From assembly GCA_020284085.1 (NCBI GenBank), contig JACEVL010000057.1:162501-226500 (forward strand): DNA of 64,000 bases. The letters are read 5' to 3'. Origin of the DNA: Aporrectodea caliginosa (Eukaryota; Annelida; Clitellata; Crassiclitellata; Lumbricidae). The translations under genes were made by a program, and so were the position numbers. The notes beneath the pieces were generated by a model. That model ran no database searches. It was not told the origin of the DNA and saw nothing but the letters and a program-made list of their open reading frames with translations. Each line of letters begins with the position of its first letter. Position 1 is the first letter of the stretch. Below are positions 10,754 to 23,600 of the stretch, one piece after another.

Positions 10754-10912
10754 GGCCCATAAGAGGGGGGTAAAAAATATTACTGCGGCTCCGAAAATTT
10801 TTAATAGTTCTATAGATTTCCGACCCCCCTGCTTCTTTTTTGACAAATCGGACCCTGCTTCAGTCCCAGTCCACACTATAGCCTAGGCCCCTATTCTGTT
10901 CTGTTCTATTCT

Positions 10913-10990
10913 ATTCAAGATTTCTACTCAGAGGCGCTCCCGATCTCATCCGCTCCAGTGGGAGACGTGCATAAATAGAGCAACAGTCTG
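10913..10990 (-). mobile_element. LINE 3' fragment
   Basis: TCAAGATTTCTACTCAGAGG followed by CGCTCCCGAT matches the fragment at 4150-4180 closely. It is the same retroelement 3' end in the same orientation. Confidence 0.5.
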
Positions 10991-11560
10991 TTATTGTAGC
11001 GAGTGTAGTCAAGTCGACTTAGGGGCCCGTCCATAAATGACGTCACGCACCTAGGGGAAGGAGGGGGTCGGAAATTTGTGACGATGTGTGACATGGGGGT
11101 GGGGTGGGGTTGAAAAATGTGACGTCACATCAGGTCTAGCCTATATGTAATTAAATTTAACAATTAACAACAATTTAATTTTAACAATACGTACGTAGGC
11201 CTACAGCACTAATTTTGAGTATTAAATTTTCATGATTGTTTTGATTATTTTAATCTAGGCATATATGGGCACCATTATTAAGCTTAATATTATTTTCTAA
11301 TTAAATATTTGGTCACCATCAGATTTTTAAAATACTTGAGCATGCTCTCCCTATTTGTTCCATGAAGGAGCATTTTGCATCGACATGGGAGAATGGAGAA
11401 GCATAAATTCTGTAAATATTTTGATAAATTGTTTTTATTAAACAGTTTAATACGAATGATACTAACAGAGCTTTTCATTCTGTGGAATGAATAATTATGT
11501 TATTGCGGTAATTCTACTCTTTCCATTTTACTACTACTAATTTGTTCTACTAAAAAATAT

Positions 11561-11999
11561 TCTGAGCATCTGTTGTAACTGGTTAGACAATCATAATTAA
11601 GCAGTCACGGCAAACTATAAATTTGTGTGCAAAAGTCCCGTTGGGGGGATTTTGCATGTAAAAGTCGATGGCTTGGACAAATTAATGTAAACTAAAGGTC
11701 ACGTTTTCCATTCCCATCTGACTTATTATTCACCGGGGGTTTCAACCCGTAAAACCACCCCCAAATACGCCCATGTCTGAACATCTATTGTAATTGGTTA
11801 GACAATCATAAGCAGTCACGGCAAACTATAAATTTGTGTGCATGGACTCTGACATGCATATTGCCAATATATATACGTCGATGGCTTGGACAAATTAAGA
11901 CCAAAGTACTTAAGCTACTGGCGCCAAGGTCACGTATAGAAAGGAAAGGGCAAACTGAGGAAACTCCATCATCCCATCTGACTTATTAAAGAATTCACC
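11561..11999. repeat. Diverged tandem duplication (~200-bp units)
   Basis: Unit 1 (11561-~11735) and unit 2 (11775-~11990) share, in order: CTGARCATCTRTTGTAA, GTTAGACAATCATAA, AGCAGTCACGGCAAACTA, GTCGATGGCTTGGACAAAT, AGGTCACGT and CATCTGACTTATTA. They differ by internal insertions. The 40 bp between them ends in AAATACGCCCATG, the terminus type seen in the MITEs at 46153 and 52206. Confidence 0.8.
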
Positions 12000-12355
12000 A
12001 GACGAGTTAGACGACAACAGTTCAGAGGCTTGGACATCATATAATATTTTGTCAGAGACCTCGTGGTGGAAGTCCGCTCTGACATAGGCCTATTATAGCC
12101 GCCTATATAGGCCTATAGGCCTATAGGCTTCGACCTGCATGCCAGTCATATAATAATATACTGTATAGGCCCTATAGGATAATTATGTCTCCTGGAAAAC
12201 GTAGGCCTACGTAACTTATATACGCCTACGACGTTTCTGATCTGACGGTCCTTCTATCGATCGTTTAACTCTGCAAATGATTATTATCGACGGTCATTCA
12301 TTTTCAATCAGTCTTATAGTCCAAATATTGCAGTCTACGACCTGGATAGACTCAG

Positions 12356-12356
<1 letters not shown>

Positions 12357-12388
<32 letters not shown>
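12357..12388. repeat. (TA)n microsatellite
   Basis: About 15 TA units with no interruption. Confidence 0.9.
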
Positions 12389-12389
<1 letters not shown>

Positions 12390-12455
12390 TGAATGCTCTA
12401 TGTACAGCGAAATGTTACTTTGCCAATGTTTGGAACAATAAATTGATGGTTATGG

Positions 12456-12460
<5 letters not shown>

Positions 12461-12533
<73 letters not shown>
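12461..12533. repeat. (TA)n microsatellite
   Basis: About 36 TA units, followed by further AT-rich and GT/GC-alternating DNA to about 12840. Alternating Tyr/Ile ORFs across it are artefacts. Confidence 0.95.
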
Positions 12534-12536
<3 letters not shown>

Positions 12537-13399
12537 ATATGCCATCAAATGATCCGAGAAATGTCGTTAATATGGACTCTATATATATTATATATATATA
12601 CATAGTCCTTGTAATAGAATGTATACATATAGGTCCTATTATAATAAACGCAAACATAATAATTATATATTATATGCATATTATTATATATGTTTAGATT
12701 TATATATGTGCATATATAGATGTATATATGCATGTATATATATGTATATATATTTAATTATGTTTGCGTGCGTGGGTGTGTGCGTGCGTGTAGGTGCATA
12801 TAGATGTGCGCGCGTGTGCGTATGTATGTGTGCGTGCACGTTACCTGTTGAATGAGAGTTGCTAGGTAGGCCTAGGCTTCGTTAGGCGCCGCTAACGTCG
12901 TGCTTAATTTGTGTCTGCTAAGACCGAAAGCAAAATGCAAAACAGATTGCTATGATTGCGGGTGATCGATGCTGAGCAGCGGCTCTTAACATAAATCGTC
13001 TCTTTCATCTCGTTCCGTATAACGACCGACCGCTGAGTGGAAATGCAGCATTCAGTGCTAATTATTACGGAGTCCCCCTCTTATGAGTCCCCCTCTTAAT
13101 CGATTGGCGATAGGCCTATCGTCCAGGTTCTAGGCCTAAGGACCGGTTGCTATAGGCGAGCGCGCTCGTCAAATCAAGACGTTGCACTTGTTCACTCGAA
13201 AAATCCCGCAATGTACCGATGTGTCAACTGCGTGTAGTCTACCTGTTGATTGTCTTTGCACTTGACAATGATTGTCACAGGACTCACAGGTAACGTTGCG
13301 CTGCGTGGTTGAATTTGTATTGCAAGTGGCGCCGTGTTTTCAATGAATTTCTTCAGTTCTCGGAACAGGTTATGCGGCTAAAGAAGCAGCAACAGTGAC

Positions 13400-13477
13400 A
13401 TGCAGAGCAGAAGAACTGGGAAGGGGGCCACCCCCTTGGTCAATGGACTGGCCATAGATACTGTCAGCTGTTGCTTG
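13400..13477 (+). CDS. RGS22: Tentative first coding exon of RGS22
   Basis: ATG at 13400 opens 26 codons that end exactly on a codon boundary before a good donor (TTG|GTGAGG at 13477/13478). This matches the phase-0 acceptor of the next certain exon at 14625. Adding it gives 1,275 residues, close to human RGS22 (about 1,260). The encoded sequence is not itself recognisable as RGS22. Another ATG (13344) followed by AACAG|GTTATG is out of phase. Upstream non-coding exons are not excluded. Confidence 0.3.
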
Positions 13478-14443
13478 GTGAGGACATTTTACAGCTAATT
13501 GTCATTGTAGACGTAGGCTATTATTTTACTTTTTAACAGCTGATGTTTCCATCTTTTGGCAACCAAAGAAATATTTAATATTCCTTTTGTTGCTGAAAGA
13601 TGGATTGTAATTTGTTGTTGTTATTCCAGTCATTACCTTTTTTGTGAGTAGAAAGAAAAGTCAAGAAAGGGAGTATGATAAATGACAAGAAAGTGAGATT
13701 AGGCGTATCGTGTAATAAAACCGTAGAAGGACATGCTACCTCATTTGGCTTCTGATATGAATAAATTCTTATGGAGTTTGAAACTGTTCAAAATGCTTTA
13801 ATTAAGAGTTGGATAAAATCTACTGGGTGAATAGTTCCTCCACATGACATTTATTATTGATACTAAGTGTGATAATTCAAGTTTTCCAAAGTACAAAAGG
13901 TCATTCATTACCTGTTTTGATTGATGTGTCATTTTTATCTATGTTTTGTAGTAATCTTATCCGTGCTTTTGAGGATCTGCCTCTTATTAGGATTATGGAT
14001 CTCAGTTCACACTTCGTACTACTTTATAATTTGCCAACACTTAGAGCTCTTATAATAATTATCTCCTGCCCTGAATGAATTCTAAGCTTCTCTTGATCTG
14101 AAAGTGTTAAAGGAGGCCAATTAATTACACTTCAGTTGCACTGGTAATAATTCTTTGACTGTTATGTTCCTATCTTCCATTTATGTCTCTCTTCTGTAAT
14201 CCTGGCAAATAACCAACCAGACAAGAATGATATCTAAAGTATAGCAAGTTAATTAATCGCTGTGACAATAAGATGGCTGCAACAATAATTAATTGATATG
14301 ATGTTGATCCTTTTTGATTGCCCCTTTGATGCCAGCACTTGAAATGCTATAGGAGTATAGGCGGAGCTGTCATAATTTGATTTGTCTGTTGTGTGGTGAT
14401 TCAATAAGCAGTTTCAATTGATGTTACTGTAACTATGACGATG

Positions 14444-14497
14444 AGGAGGAGGAGGAGAGGAGGAGAAGGAGGAGAAGGAGAGGAGGAGGAGGAGGGT
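14444..14497. repeat. GGA/GGAGAA purine tract
   Basis: Impure (GAG/GGA)n run about 50 bp long on the plus strand, in the intron upstream of the first certain RGS22 exon. Confidence 0.85.
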
Positions 14498-14624
14498 GAC
14501 AATGATGGTGATAATTATTTATATAGAATAAGACAACAAAATTTCAAGCATCAGAAGTTATGTCTTTTCATGTTGCAAGAAACCAAATGAAGTTATTTAA
14601 TCAGTTCTTATCTTTACATTGTAG

Positions 14625-17600
14625 GAGGATTTGCTTGAGTCTGACAATCTCTTTGTGGATTACTTTAATGCCTTCCTATGCCTTCCGGTATGTAGGCCTA
14701 TTTATTGTGCCTAAAAATCTAAAATACTGAATTAAAAGAGTGAAGTTCACTGCATTGTACAGATTTAATACTTCAATTCATGACCAGTCATAAAGTGCAT
14801 GAGCATCTAGTGCAGTCAGCCTTTCAACCTATCAGACTGATAAATGGGTGCAGACGAAAGTTCTTAGGTCACAGAGGTGTTCCACTGTTGGATAACTGGT
14901 CATGCTTTTGCCTTCAATGTAGGTACCGTGCGTCTGAGATTTTAGGAAAGCAAGTGAACATGTGTTACTTTGACCTTTACCTGTACAAGATAACAAATGA
15001 GTAGTTCCGCCAATTAAATTTTTTTTATTGGTTAAACTGGTTTCTGTTCAATGGATTGTGATTTTGGAATGTGCTTTTGTGTAGAAGTGACCTTCAATTG
15101 ATGCATTGTGCATTATGATAATGGCAAACTTCAAGATTGTATTAGATTAGTCTGAAGAAACAAAAAAACATAAAGTTAATACATCTGTAGGCCATATAGA
15201 AAAACTCCTCAGAACTAAAGTGTCAAGGTCGAGGAAATGTGCTGCAATGAAGATAATGTTGTTTATAGTGCCAGCAGCTTTGTGCTTGTGACAATGTTGA
15301 AGACGATGTTAAAAAAGACAATGATGGCAATACAATATGTATTTATCGTTTGCGTGCATTCTTAGTTGGGCGATTTTAATTAATGGTGTAATTAGTCATT
15401 ACTAATTAATAGTTGCTAGTAATTGCTGCTGTTTTGTGATTTCATCTTTGAGAGAAACTGTCTGCTTATGTTTAGACGTTTCCAGAGCCATTGTTTTACA
15501 ACAAACGGACAGGTGGTTTGGAGTTGTGTGCTGATGAGCAGAAGCAACAAGTGGCTGCAAGGATTAGATCAGCCTTCTATGCTTATAAGGCAACATCTGG
15601 ACCATCACGTTGCGCCTCTAAGACCGAGGGTTGTGCAACAAGGTCAGGAGTTTCTCGGAATGGTGATGCCGTCAAACCTCAGGACACAATTACTACTGAG
15701 TTTACTGTCAAGGTGTATATAGATTTTTCCAATTTGCTTCATTTATGATCTTGCAACCAGTCTGTCACACACCAGGTTGATCCAGTTAGCTACATTGGTT
15801 AGAACATAAGCTGCATCCAATGAGCCTCTGTGTTAGAGAGCTTTCGGATCGTGGTTCACTTCCCGATGCTGGCTTATTTCAGAGATTTAAATCTTAGGCA
15901 AGCACAGTCCGTACACGGGGACCTTAAATTACGGGCAGTGGGGTGAAGGATCTCACCCGATTAATTCATTGAGAAATGAGCAGGGTCGAGGCCATTGGTC
16001 GCTATATAAAAACATGTACATTTACAGGTATGTTTCCATATGGGTCTGTCATTAATTTTGGTAAGTCATACCTCTAAATGTATATGTACACACCAGTCAG
16101 TTTAACTCCCTTATATTGAATCATTAATTGATCATATGCAACTTCAGTCTTTCAACTTAATTATAAAATGTGAATGGCTATTGTTATAGAACTAACCTCT
16201 TCTGCATAGAGTATCAGCACGCTAGTTTGGCAAACTGTTCCTTCTCAATAAAATCCTCTGTTGGCCCTACTAGCTACAGGTCTTGAAAGCAGTGTTTTTT
16301 GGCCTGTGCTTTGCTGTTGTCCTCTGTAATGCATTCTATAGGACTGAAGTGGACCATGCACATGTATCTGAGAGTATCATTACATTAGGTGATATAATTA
16401 TAGTTGTTTGATATTAAAAATACGTAACCTGGTGTTTATTATTTATAGACTTTAGACAGAGAGCAGGGAATCCAGTGGTTGAAGGAGAGGAGAATTCCAG
16501 CATTCCTTAACAGCGACTCCTACTTTGAATATCGACTGGCAAAGATGCTTTCACAGGCCGACATCAACCCAATCCGACAAAAGAAAGTGGACCTGGTCGA
16601 AATCACTACAAATGATTCTGTCCTTAAGGAGATCCATCTGTCAAATTCCCGACTTGAGATGATGATTGAGGAAAACGATGAACAGCCGGATAATTCAGAG
16701 GTCAGTGTTAGCGTGATTTAATGGAAAGAGGGAACTGTTAATTAATGTTAGATAAGGTAAAGTATGGTCAAATCAAATCAATCAAATCAAATCGTTCTTT
16801 ATTGTTTCTCAATTTTAGTTACAGTCTTTGAGAACATCACAATTGAAAACAAACAATAATTTATTAAAAAGTAGGTACAAATTAGTTGGGTAGAGAAACA
16901 AAGGGAGATCCAAAAGGGACCTGAGTCCCGCTAGGTAGGAACCCCCAAGCAGTGATATAGGATCAGTTATACATGACAATTACCAGTGCTGACAACAAAA
17001 AGTTACAAAATTTTTAACGAAATATTATAGTGATACGTGGAGTCAGACACCATGATGTATATTTCTAATCAGAAACAAAGACCATTGAACCGAGTTCAAT
17101 CAATCAATCAAATCATTTTTATTGAACCATCAAATCAAGAAACAAAATACAAATTATAAGAAAAAAATACATGTAAGCAGAAAATCATCCAAGGATAATC
17201 ATGTTGAAAACAGTTAAGAATGAAATGACAAATCATTAAGAAGATAGTCAAAAGAACAGGGTAATATGGTCAATAAGGGAGACCTAAAGGGACCCAGGTC
17301 CCGCTAAGAAGGTCCCCACTTTCAATATTAGAAGAAAATGGCCAGTTCCCAAAAAACAAATTACAAGGCAGTGGTGAGTACCATAGCAGATCAGTTCACA
17401 ACAGGTAAACAAAAGACAGTAAAATTGATCTTCACTGTTCAGTTAAGCAGTACTTTTTTAAACAACATATTAATATAATAATTGCAGTATAAGTAAAGAC
17501 AGCAAATAAGGATTACATATAAAGAGTAATATAGAGAAAGTAAAGGAGGAGAGAAAAAGAAGAGAAGTAACTCAGGAGAACGAAACGAAAACAAAGAACA

Positions 17601-20600
17601 AAAAACAAAAAATAATAGCTAGAAACACATATGGAATAGGTTAAAAATGTAAGAAGATCAAAGGACCACGGCAGTATCTGTACATCAAACATGCAAGAGT
17701 TAAGATCCATTAGACAGAAGATGTTCCCGGAGTTTCCTTTTAAATGCAGTGAGGTGAGGAATATATCTTAAGGAGGGAGAAAGACTATTCCAAAGTCTGG
17801 GACCCCATATAACTAGTGAGAATTTGCGTATGTTGGTGCGTGAGAAGTCAACGAGATACTTATTCCCTTTATTCATTGTATAGTGCGGGTGCTGATCAGA
17901 AATATATTTAAAGTAGTTACAGAATGCATTTGGGAGCTGATTGTGAGTATATCGGTGCATGAATTCACCCACTTGATAAATATTAATTTGTGCAATTTTC
18001 AAAATTCCCAAGTCTTGAAATAGTGCAGAGGTGTGAGAATTGAAAGGGGCCCTGGCCAGGACTCGAACAATACGCTTTTGAAGTATAAGAAGCCTCTTTA
18101 ATTTGGTTTTATAATTGGATGCCCATACTAAATTACCATAAGACAGATAAGGATACACAAGGGAGTAGTAAAGGCTCAATAAAATTTTATTTGGTAAATG
18201 TGCCGAGATGCGTGTAATAACCCCTATAGATTTAGCTACTTTAGCAGAGATGTGGGTAAGGTGGACCATCCAACGTGTTGGTCAATAAAGACCCCCAGAA
18301 ACTTAACAGAAGCTACTCTGGGTACTTTCATATTATCAATTAAGATAGTTTCATCGGATTGCAGGATTAGTTTACGATTTGATGAGAACAATATATAGTT
18401 AGATTTACCTATGTTAAGGGACATTTTATTCGCTTTAAACCAGTCAGAAATCAGTTTTAGTTCTTCAATATCACACCTATTGTGTGCTGGTAGGAGGAAG
18501 TGGAGATGAACTAGTTCGTATCATCAGCAAAAAGAACAAATAAAAGAGAAGATGAGTTGGGGAGGTCATTAATATATATGAGGAAGAGAAGAGGCCCAAG
18601 AATACTTCCTTGAGGGACTCCGAATCTCATGGTACCAAAGTCCGAGAAAATCAGATTACATTTAACTTGATGATAACGGGAGGACAGATAGTTTTTAAAC
18701 CAGAGGAGGGGAGTTCCACGTATTCCATAGTTTTCTAACTTTTTTAGTAAAATTTCATGATCTACAGAAGGCCTTGCTCAGGTCTAAAAATATTCCTATA
18801 GAAAGTTTTTTACTGTCAATGGCCTCTGTAATTTTATTATGAATATCAATGAGTGACATTACTGTGGAGTGACCTGACCTGAAATCATGTTGCAAAGGGT
18901 ATAGTAAGTTCATTTTTTCAATATAGTTATATAATCTAGAGTAGACTGTTTTTTCTAGAAGTTTGGCAAAGTACGATATGACCGAGATAGGCCTGTAGTT
19001 AGTCAAGTCCTTCCTATTGCCTTGTTTGAAGATAGGAGAAATTATGGACTTCTTCTAATGGTAAAGTAGGACATGGTGAGGTTAGGCAGGAAACTACAAG
19101 ATAATAAGGAAGGTAGTTAGGCCTAGTAAGGTAAAGTGAGCTAAGGTTAAATATGTAATATCATCCCTAAAAAGGCAATTCTTTGATGATGATGATGATA
19201 CTTTCCCTTTCATCTCTGACTCCGGATTTCTAGCCATAGTTCACCATGTCAAATTAAAAGAAACAAACAAATGACGTCGCTATAGCAAAATTGGTATTTT
19301 TTCTTACAAAGCTAATGAGTTCTTAACTGCGCTATAGAGCTGTTTTTACAAACAGAAAAATTTTTAGCTAATATTAAGACACCTTTTTTACATCTATTAT
19401 ATAGCTTGTTTTAGCGCCGAGGTTATTGAAAAGCTCTAGAACAAGTAAATATTTGGCTGTGCTTTAGAATATCTTGGGCTATTTTTGAAGGCCAGAGGGA
19501 AAATGTGCACTGCAGTACTATGCCAAGGCGAAGGACTTGAATTGCCTTGAGGAACTCAAAGACCAAGGGAAATTATCACTAAGGGTTTACCCCCTTTAAA
19601 TGTAAAGAGAGCCAAATAATTTAAAATGCTTTTTGCTTTTAGGAAATTCTGAAGAAGCTGTATGTGAGTTTAGGTGAGACACCTTCTAGTGATAGAAATG
19701 CTTTTGTTTCTCAAGCAAAAGTGAAATTTGATACCAAAACATCTGGAAGTTTGAATTCAAGACCTCAATCTTGCACTGCCCAAAGTCAACCAGTTTCTTA
19801 CAATTCCTCCATTATCAGACGGCCTACAAGTCAGATGGTTGCAAATCATGGAGTAGAAGTGAAGGCTTCAGAACCCTCAACAATGACCAAGAATGTTTGC
19901 AATAAGAGCAAGCATCAGCTTCTGCAAGTGGAAGAAGCACATACACTGACTACATTTCCAACTTCAAATTCATCTTCTGGAGTCCTCACCTTAAATCAAA
20001 TTAAAAATACTTTGAAGGCAGGAGACGAAAATCATAGCCATTCATCGTTTGTACAAGTTAAAGAAGCTTACAATGATTTAAACTTGGAAACTCTGGCATG
20101 TGGCAGTGATGATGATGATGATGGTGATGACTTAAGCTATTTTGATGATGAGAAAACTGAGATGTCTAAGGAGAGAAAGAAAAAGCTAAGGCTTAAACGA
20201 CGGAGCGGAATTCTAGAATTTCAGAAATTCCTACGAGGCACATCAGGTGAGAAGGTCTGGAATCTTTGGATGGATATTGAAAGAGGGAAGAAGGTTTCAG
20301 ATAAAGACGAATTAAAACGGTGAGCTTCAAAGCATTGATTCTCCGGAATGAATGAATTGCTGAAAGCTGTTTTTATCCACTAAGCTGACAATCGAGCACT
20401 GATGTGTTAATCACTTTCATATCTGTAAGCCTTATGCTAATATCAAATTTGATTATTAAGGCTCAGAGGTCGTCAATAAGAATGTCTTAATAACTTTTTT
20501 AAATATGAAAAAAACTATTCTGCCTAATATTATGTAATTCAGTTTATTATTTGATGTGACTTATTCTTATTATGAGATTTTTCCTATGCAATCCTGAGTA

Positions 20601-23600
20601 TGATCTTTGTTGCATTGCTTCAAAATTACCGTTCTCACATTTAACAGACATCTGACCAGAATGAAGGAGCAATACATCATCGGAGGAGCAACGTTCGAAC
20701 TGACACAAGAATCTAAATCCCAGCTGGGTCTTCTCCTTCCTTCAAACTGGAACATGGATCACTTGGCAAAGATTCAAAACAGAATTGCCTTACCTCTGCT
20801 TTGCTACTGGTCAGTGATCACTTATTACCTGAACAGTTGTTGGTCCTCTGGGGCAATTTTCTCAGGCCATGTGTAGATAAAGTAATCAGTAAAGGGTGAT
20901 GGAAGGAGTTTGTTAGTGAATCGATACATAAATGCATCAATTTCAGTAATGTGGTCAAGTGTCAATATTCCTAGGGTGGCAAAAGTTAGGGCTGAACTAC
21001 CCTGTGGAGTAAGTCTACTGATTTTCTCTTATGCCAGGTAACATGAAGCTAGTTTTGTCAATGTTTAAAGCCAATTTTTTGCTCTGTATCATTCAGTAAC
21101 TTTACCTTTTTAAGTAAGACATTTAAAGATTTATCAGAAGCATAAATGGTAGTGTCATCAGCAAATGAGTTAAGGTTTGGTAGGCTTGCAGTATCGCAGA
21201 TGTTATTGCTATAAATTAAGAAAAGTAAGGGACCACAATACACCTTGCACAACTCACATTAAATGGTCTTTAGTGGGGATTTTCATCCATGAACAGCACT
21301 TTCATAATTGCCTTCTTATGCTTGCAGAGGTAGTTGATGTAGGAATGTCAGTCTAAGTATGCAGTTTTAAGAATTTAGTTGCTTTTAAGCTTAACATGAT
21401 TTTATGTCCTGGCTGCCATATTCCTCAGTCTTAGAAAATTTTCTGGCTACAGGTATCAGATAACTTTATTTATGTCTACCTGGTAAGTTCCTGGATTAGG
21501 TTATTTTACAACAGCAGGTTATAACTTGATATTTCAGGGGTCCAAGGTATCTTCTTCAGCTTGAAAATAGACTCAGTTTGGAAGCAGTTGACCTGTATAA
21601 GGAGTACATGAAGTTGAAGGCACTTCCTGAAGCTGATCCATATCCTGTGGTGTTGCCAACCCTTCCTCACAGACCAAGGAGTTGTCACAGTCTGAAGATG
21701 AACTCTGCTTCAACCTCACAACACATAAATAATATGATGGAAGGAAATACAGCAGCAGGCGCAAAGGCAAGTCAAGAATTGAAGCAAAGAATGAAGCTGA
21801 ATTCTGCTCCACTGAAAAGACCTCAAACAGTGCCTCACCACAAAGCAGATCACAGACAACGGTAATGTTTTGCAGTCTTTAACAATGCCGTATCGTAACC
21901 ATCACTATAATCATCATCTTTGTCATCAGCGTCACTGGCATAGGCACGCTTACCACCAACAAGTGCACAATGACAGCAACTTGAACATAAAAATATCGAT
22001 ACCAGTGTTAATGCCGATAATAAAAATGTTGTTAATAACACTGCTACCATAAATAATGCAAATGGAGTTATTGTTTTGTTCTGGTGGTTACTTGTAATTG
22101 CGTTAAGTGTTCCTAATGCTGCAATTGTACAAGGGCTGGAAGCAAGTTGTATTCACACTAGTGGGATATTTCCTTTAAGCTGCAGACCCTATTATAGTTA
22201 ATCTGATAAATTATGCAGAATCGATGCCTCTGCACACTAGGGTGGAGCTATGGAAATAAGGATGGATACTGCATGTTTAGGCAACTTAAAGAGAAAACTG
22301 TGATACATGGTGGCTGTTTTTAAAGCAATGTGTTATATATGTGAAATGAGCAATATATGTGAAATTCTTGTTATTATTATTACACGGTATTGTATCTCAA
22401 GGTAGAACTTATCCCATAGGGCAATTATTGAGGAATATTATTATTATCATAATTTTTTTATTTTCTCTGAGGTAGATATGATCCTTCAGAAACAAATATC
22501 TGAAGAATTATATCTATTGTTATTTTTTGTTCTCTTATACATTAATGGTATGCTATATTACTATAATTCATTGATTTTAATATGTTAGACCTATTTGTAT
22601 TATATTTGTTTCTTGATTTCAAAATTACAGTTTAAAATTTTGAATTCATAAATAATTTTCTGTTATAATTATTTTTCTGTTAAAGGTCAGATCCTTTTGG
22701 GGAAGAGAAATGCCCCAGTCTTCAAGAATCACTTCCTCAATTTCACAAGCTGGAGGATGAGAAAGAGCAATGGGTTGGCTCTGGAAAGATGTCAGTATTA
22801 ATGAGGACTAGATTGGAAAGACTTTTGCAAGCACTGGCATGTGAGCAAAGATCCGGAAAGTTCTTAAGGAGGCATATAGGAAAAGTGGATAATCAGGTAT
22901 TAACTTTCTTACAAAGCAGATGATTTTAAATTATTTTGATTTTAACAGTCATAGGTCCTAACTTGACATAAATTAATTGCTTGTATTATTGCTTTGTTAA
23001 TGATTGCTTTTGTCCTTTATTCTGTTCTCAAAAGAAGCAATGTTCACTGTAATTTACTGCACCAATCTGCATTTTACAGGGAAAAGCTAAACACTAAGTT
23101 CATATAGTTTCATGAAATTTTGTCTAGGAACTTTTGTTTCTACAAGGTGACTAAAGAGTTCAGTTTAAGACAGCTAATTTTAGTTGTTTTAGTATTGCTA
23201 ATATAATAAGCTTTACTCTCAAATAAAGTTATTATTAAAGCGTATCCTGACTGACGTTTTTGATTGTTAAAGCACCCTTGTAACGGCATGTGCTGTGTTA
23301 CGGCGCTGTAGAAATTGTCTGTTTCATCATCATCGTTATTATTATGCTTTCAGCTGTGGAGGAACTGTTTGAACTTCTGGGAATCGTGTCATGAATATCA
23401 TGCAATTTTCTATGAAGAGCCATTTAAACCTGATCTGTTGGCAAAAAAGGCAAAGGTCTGTTTACAATCTGAAGCTGTTTTATTTAACATTAATATTTTG
23501 TTTCTTTTGTTTAACAAGCAGCTGTTTGGTTGATTGTTCACCTTGCAATATGGAGTTTATTGGTTCAAGCCGTATAAAACAGTAACTATTTAAGGGACCT

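Larger units (their letters stand above)
10754..13399. other. Intergenic, repeats and TA tracts, no gene
   Basis: It contains a C/G-run patch related to 6520-6610, a LINE 3' fragment (~10913-10990), a transposon-terminus-like GGGGCCCGTCCATAAATGA at ~11021, a diverged duplication (11561-11999), a cluster of TAGGCCTA words near 12085-12180, and long TA tracts. No supported coding region. Confidence 0.6.

Noticed and set aside
12389..12855. ORFs rich in alternating Ile/Tyr on both strands
   Set aside because: They are products of the TA microsatellites.
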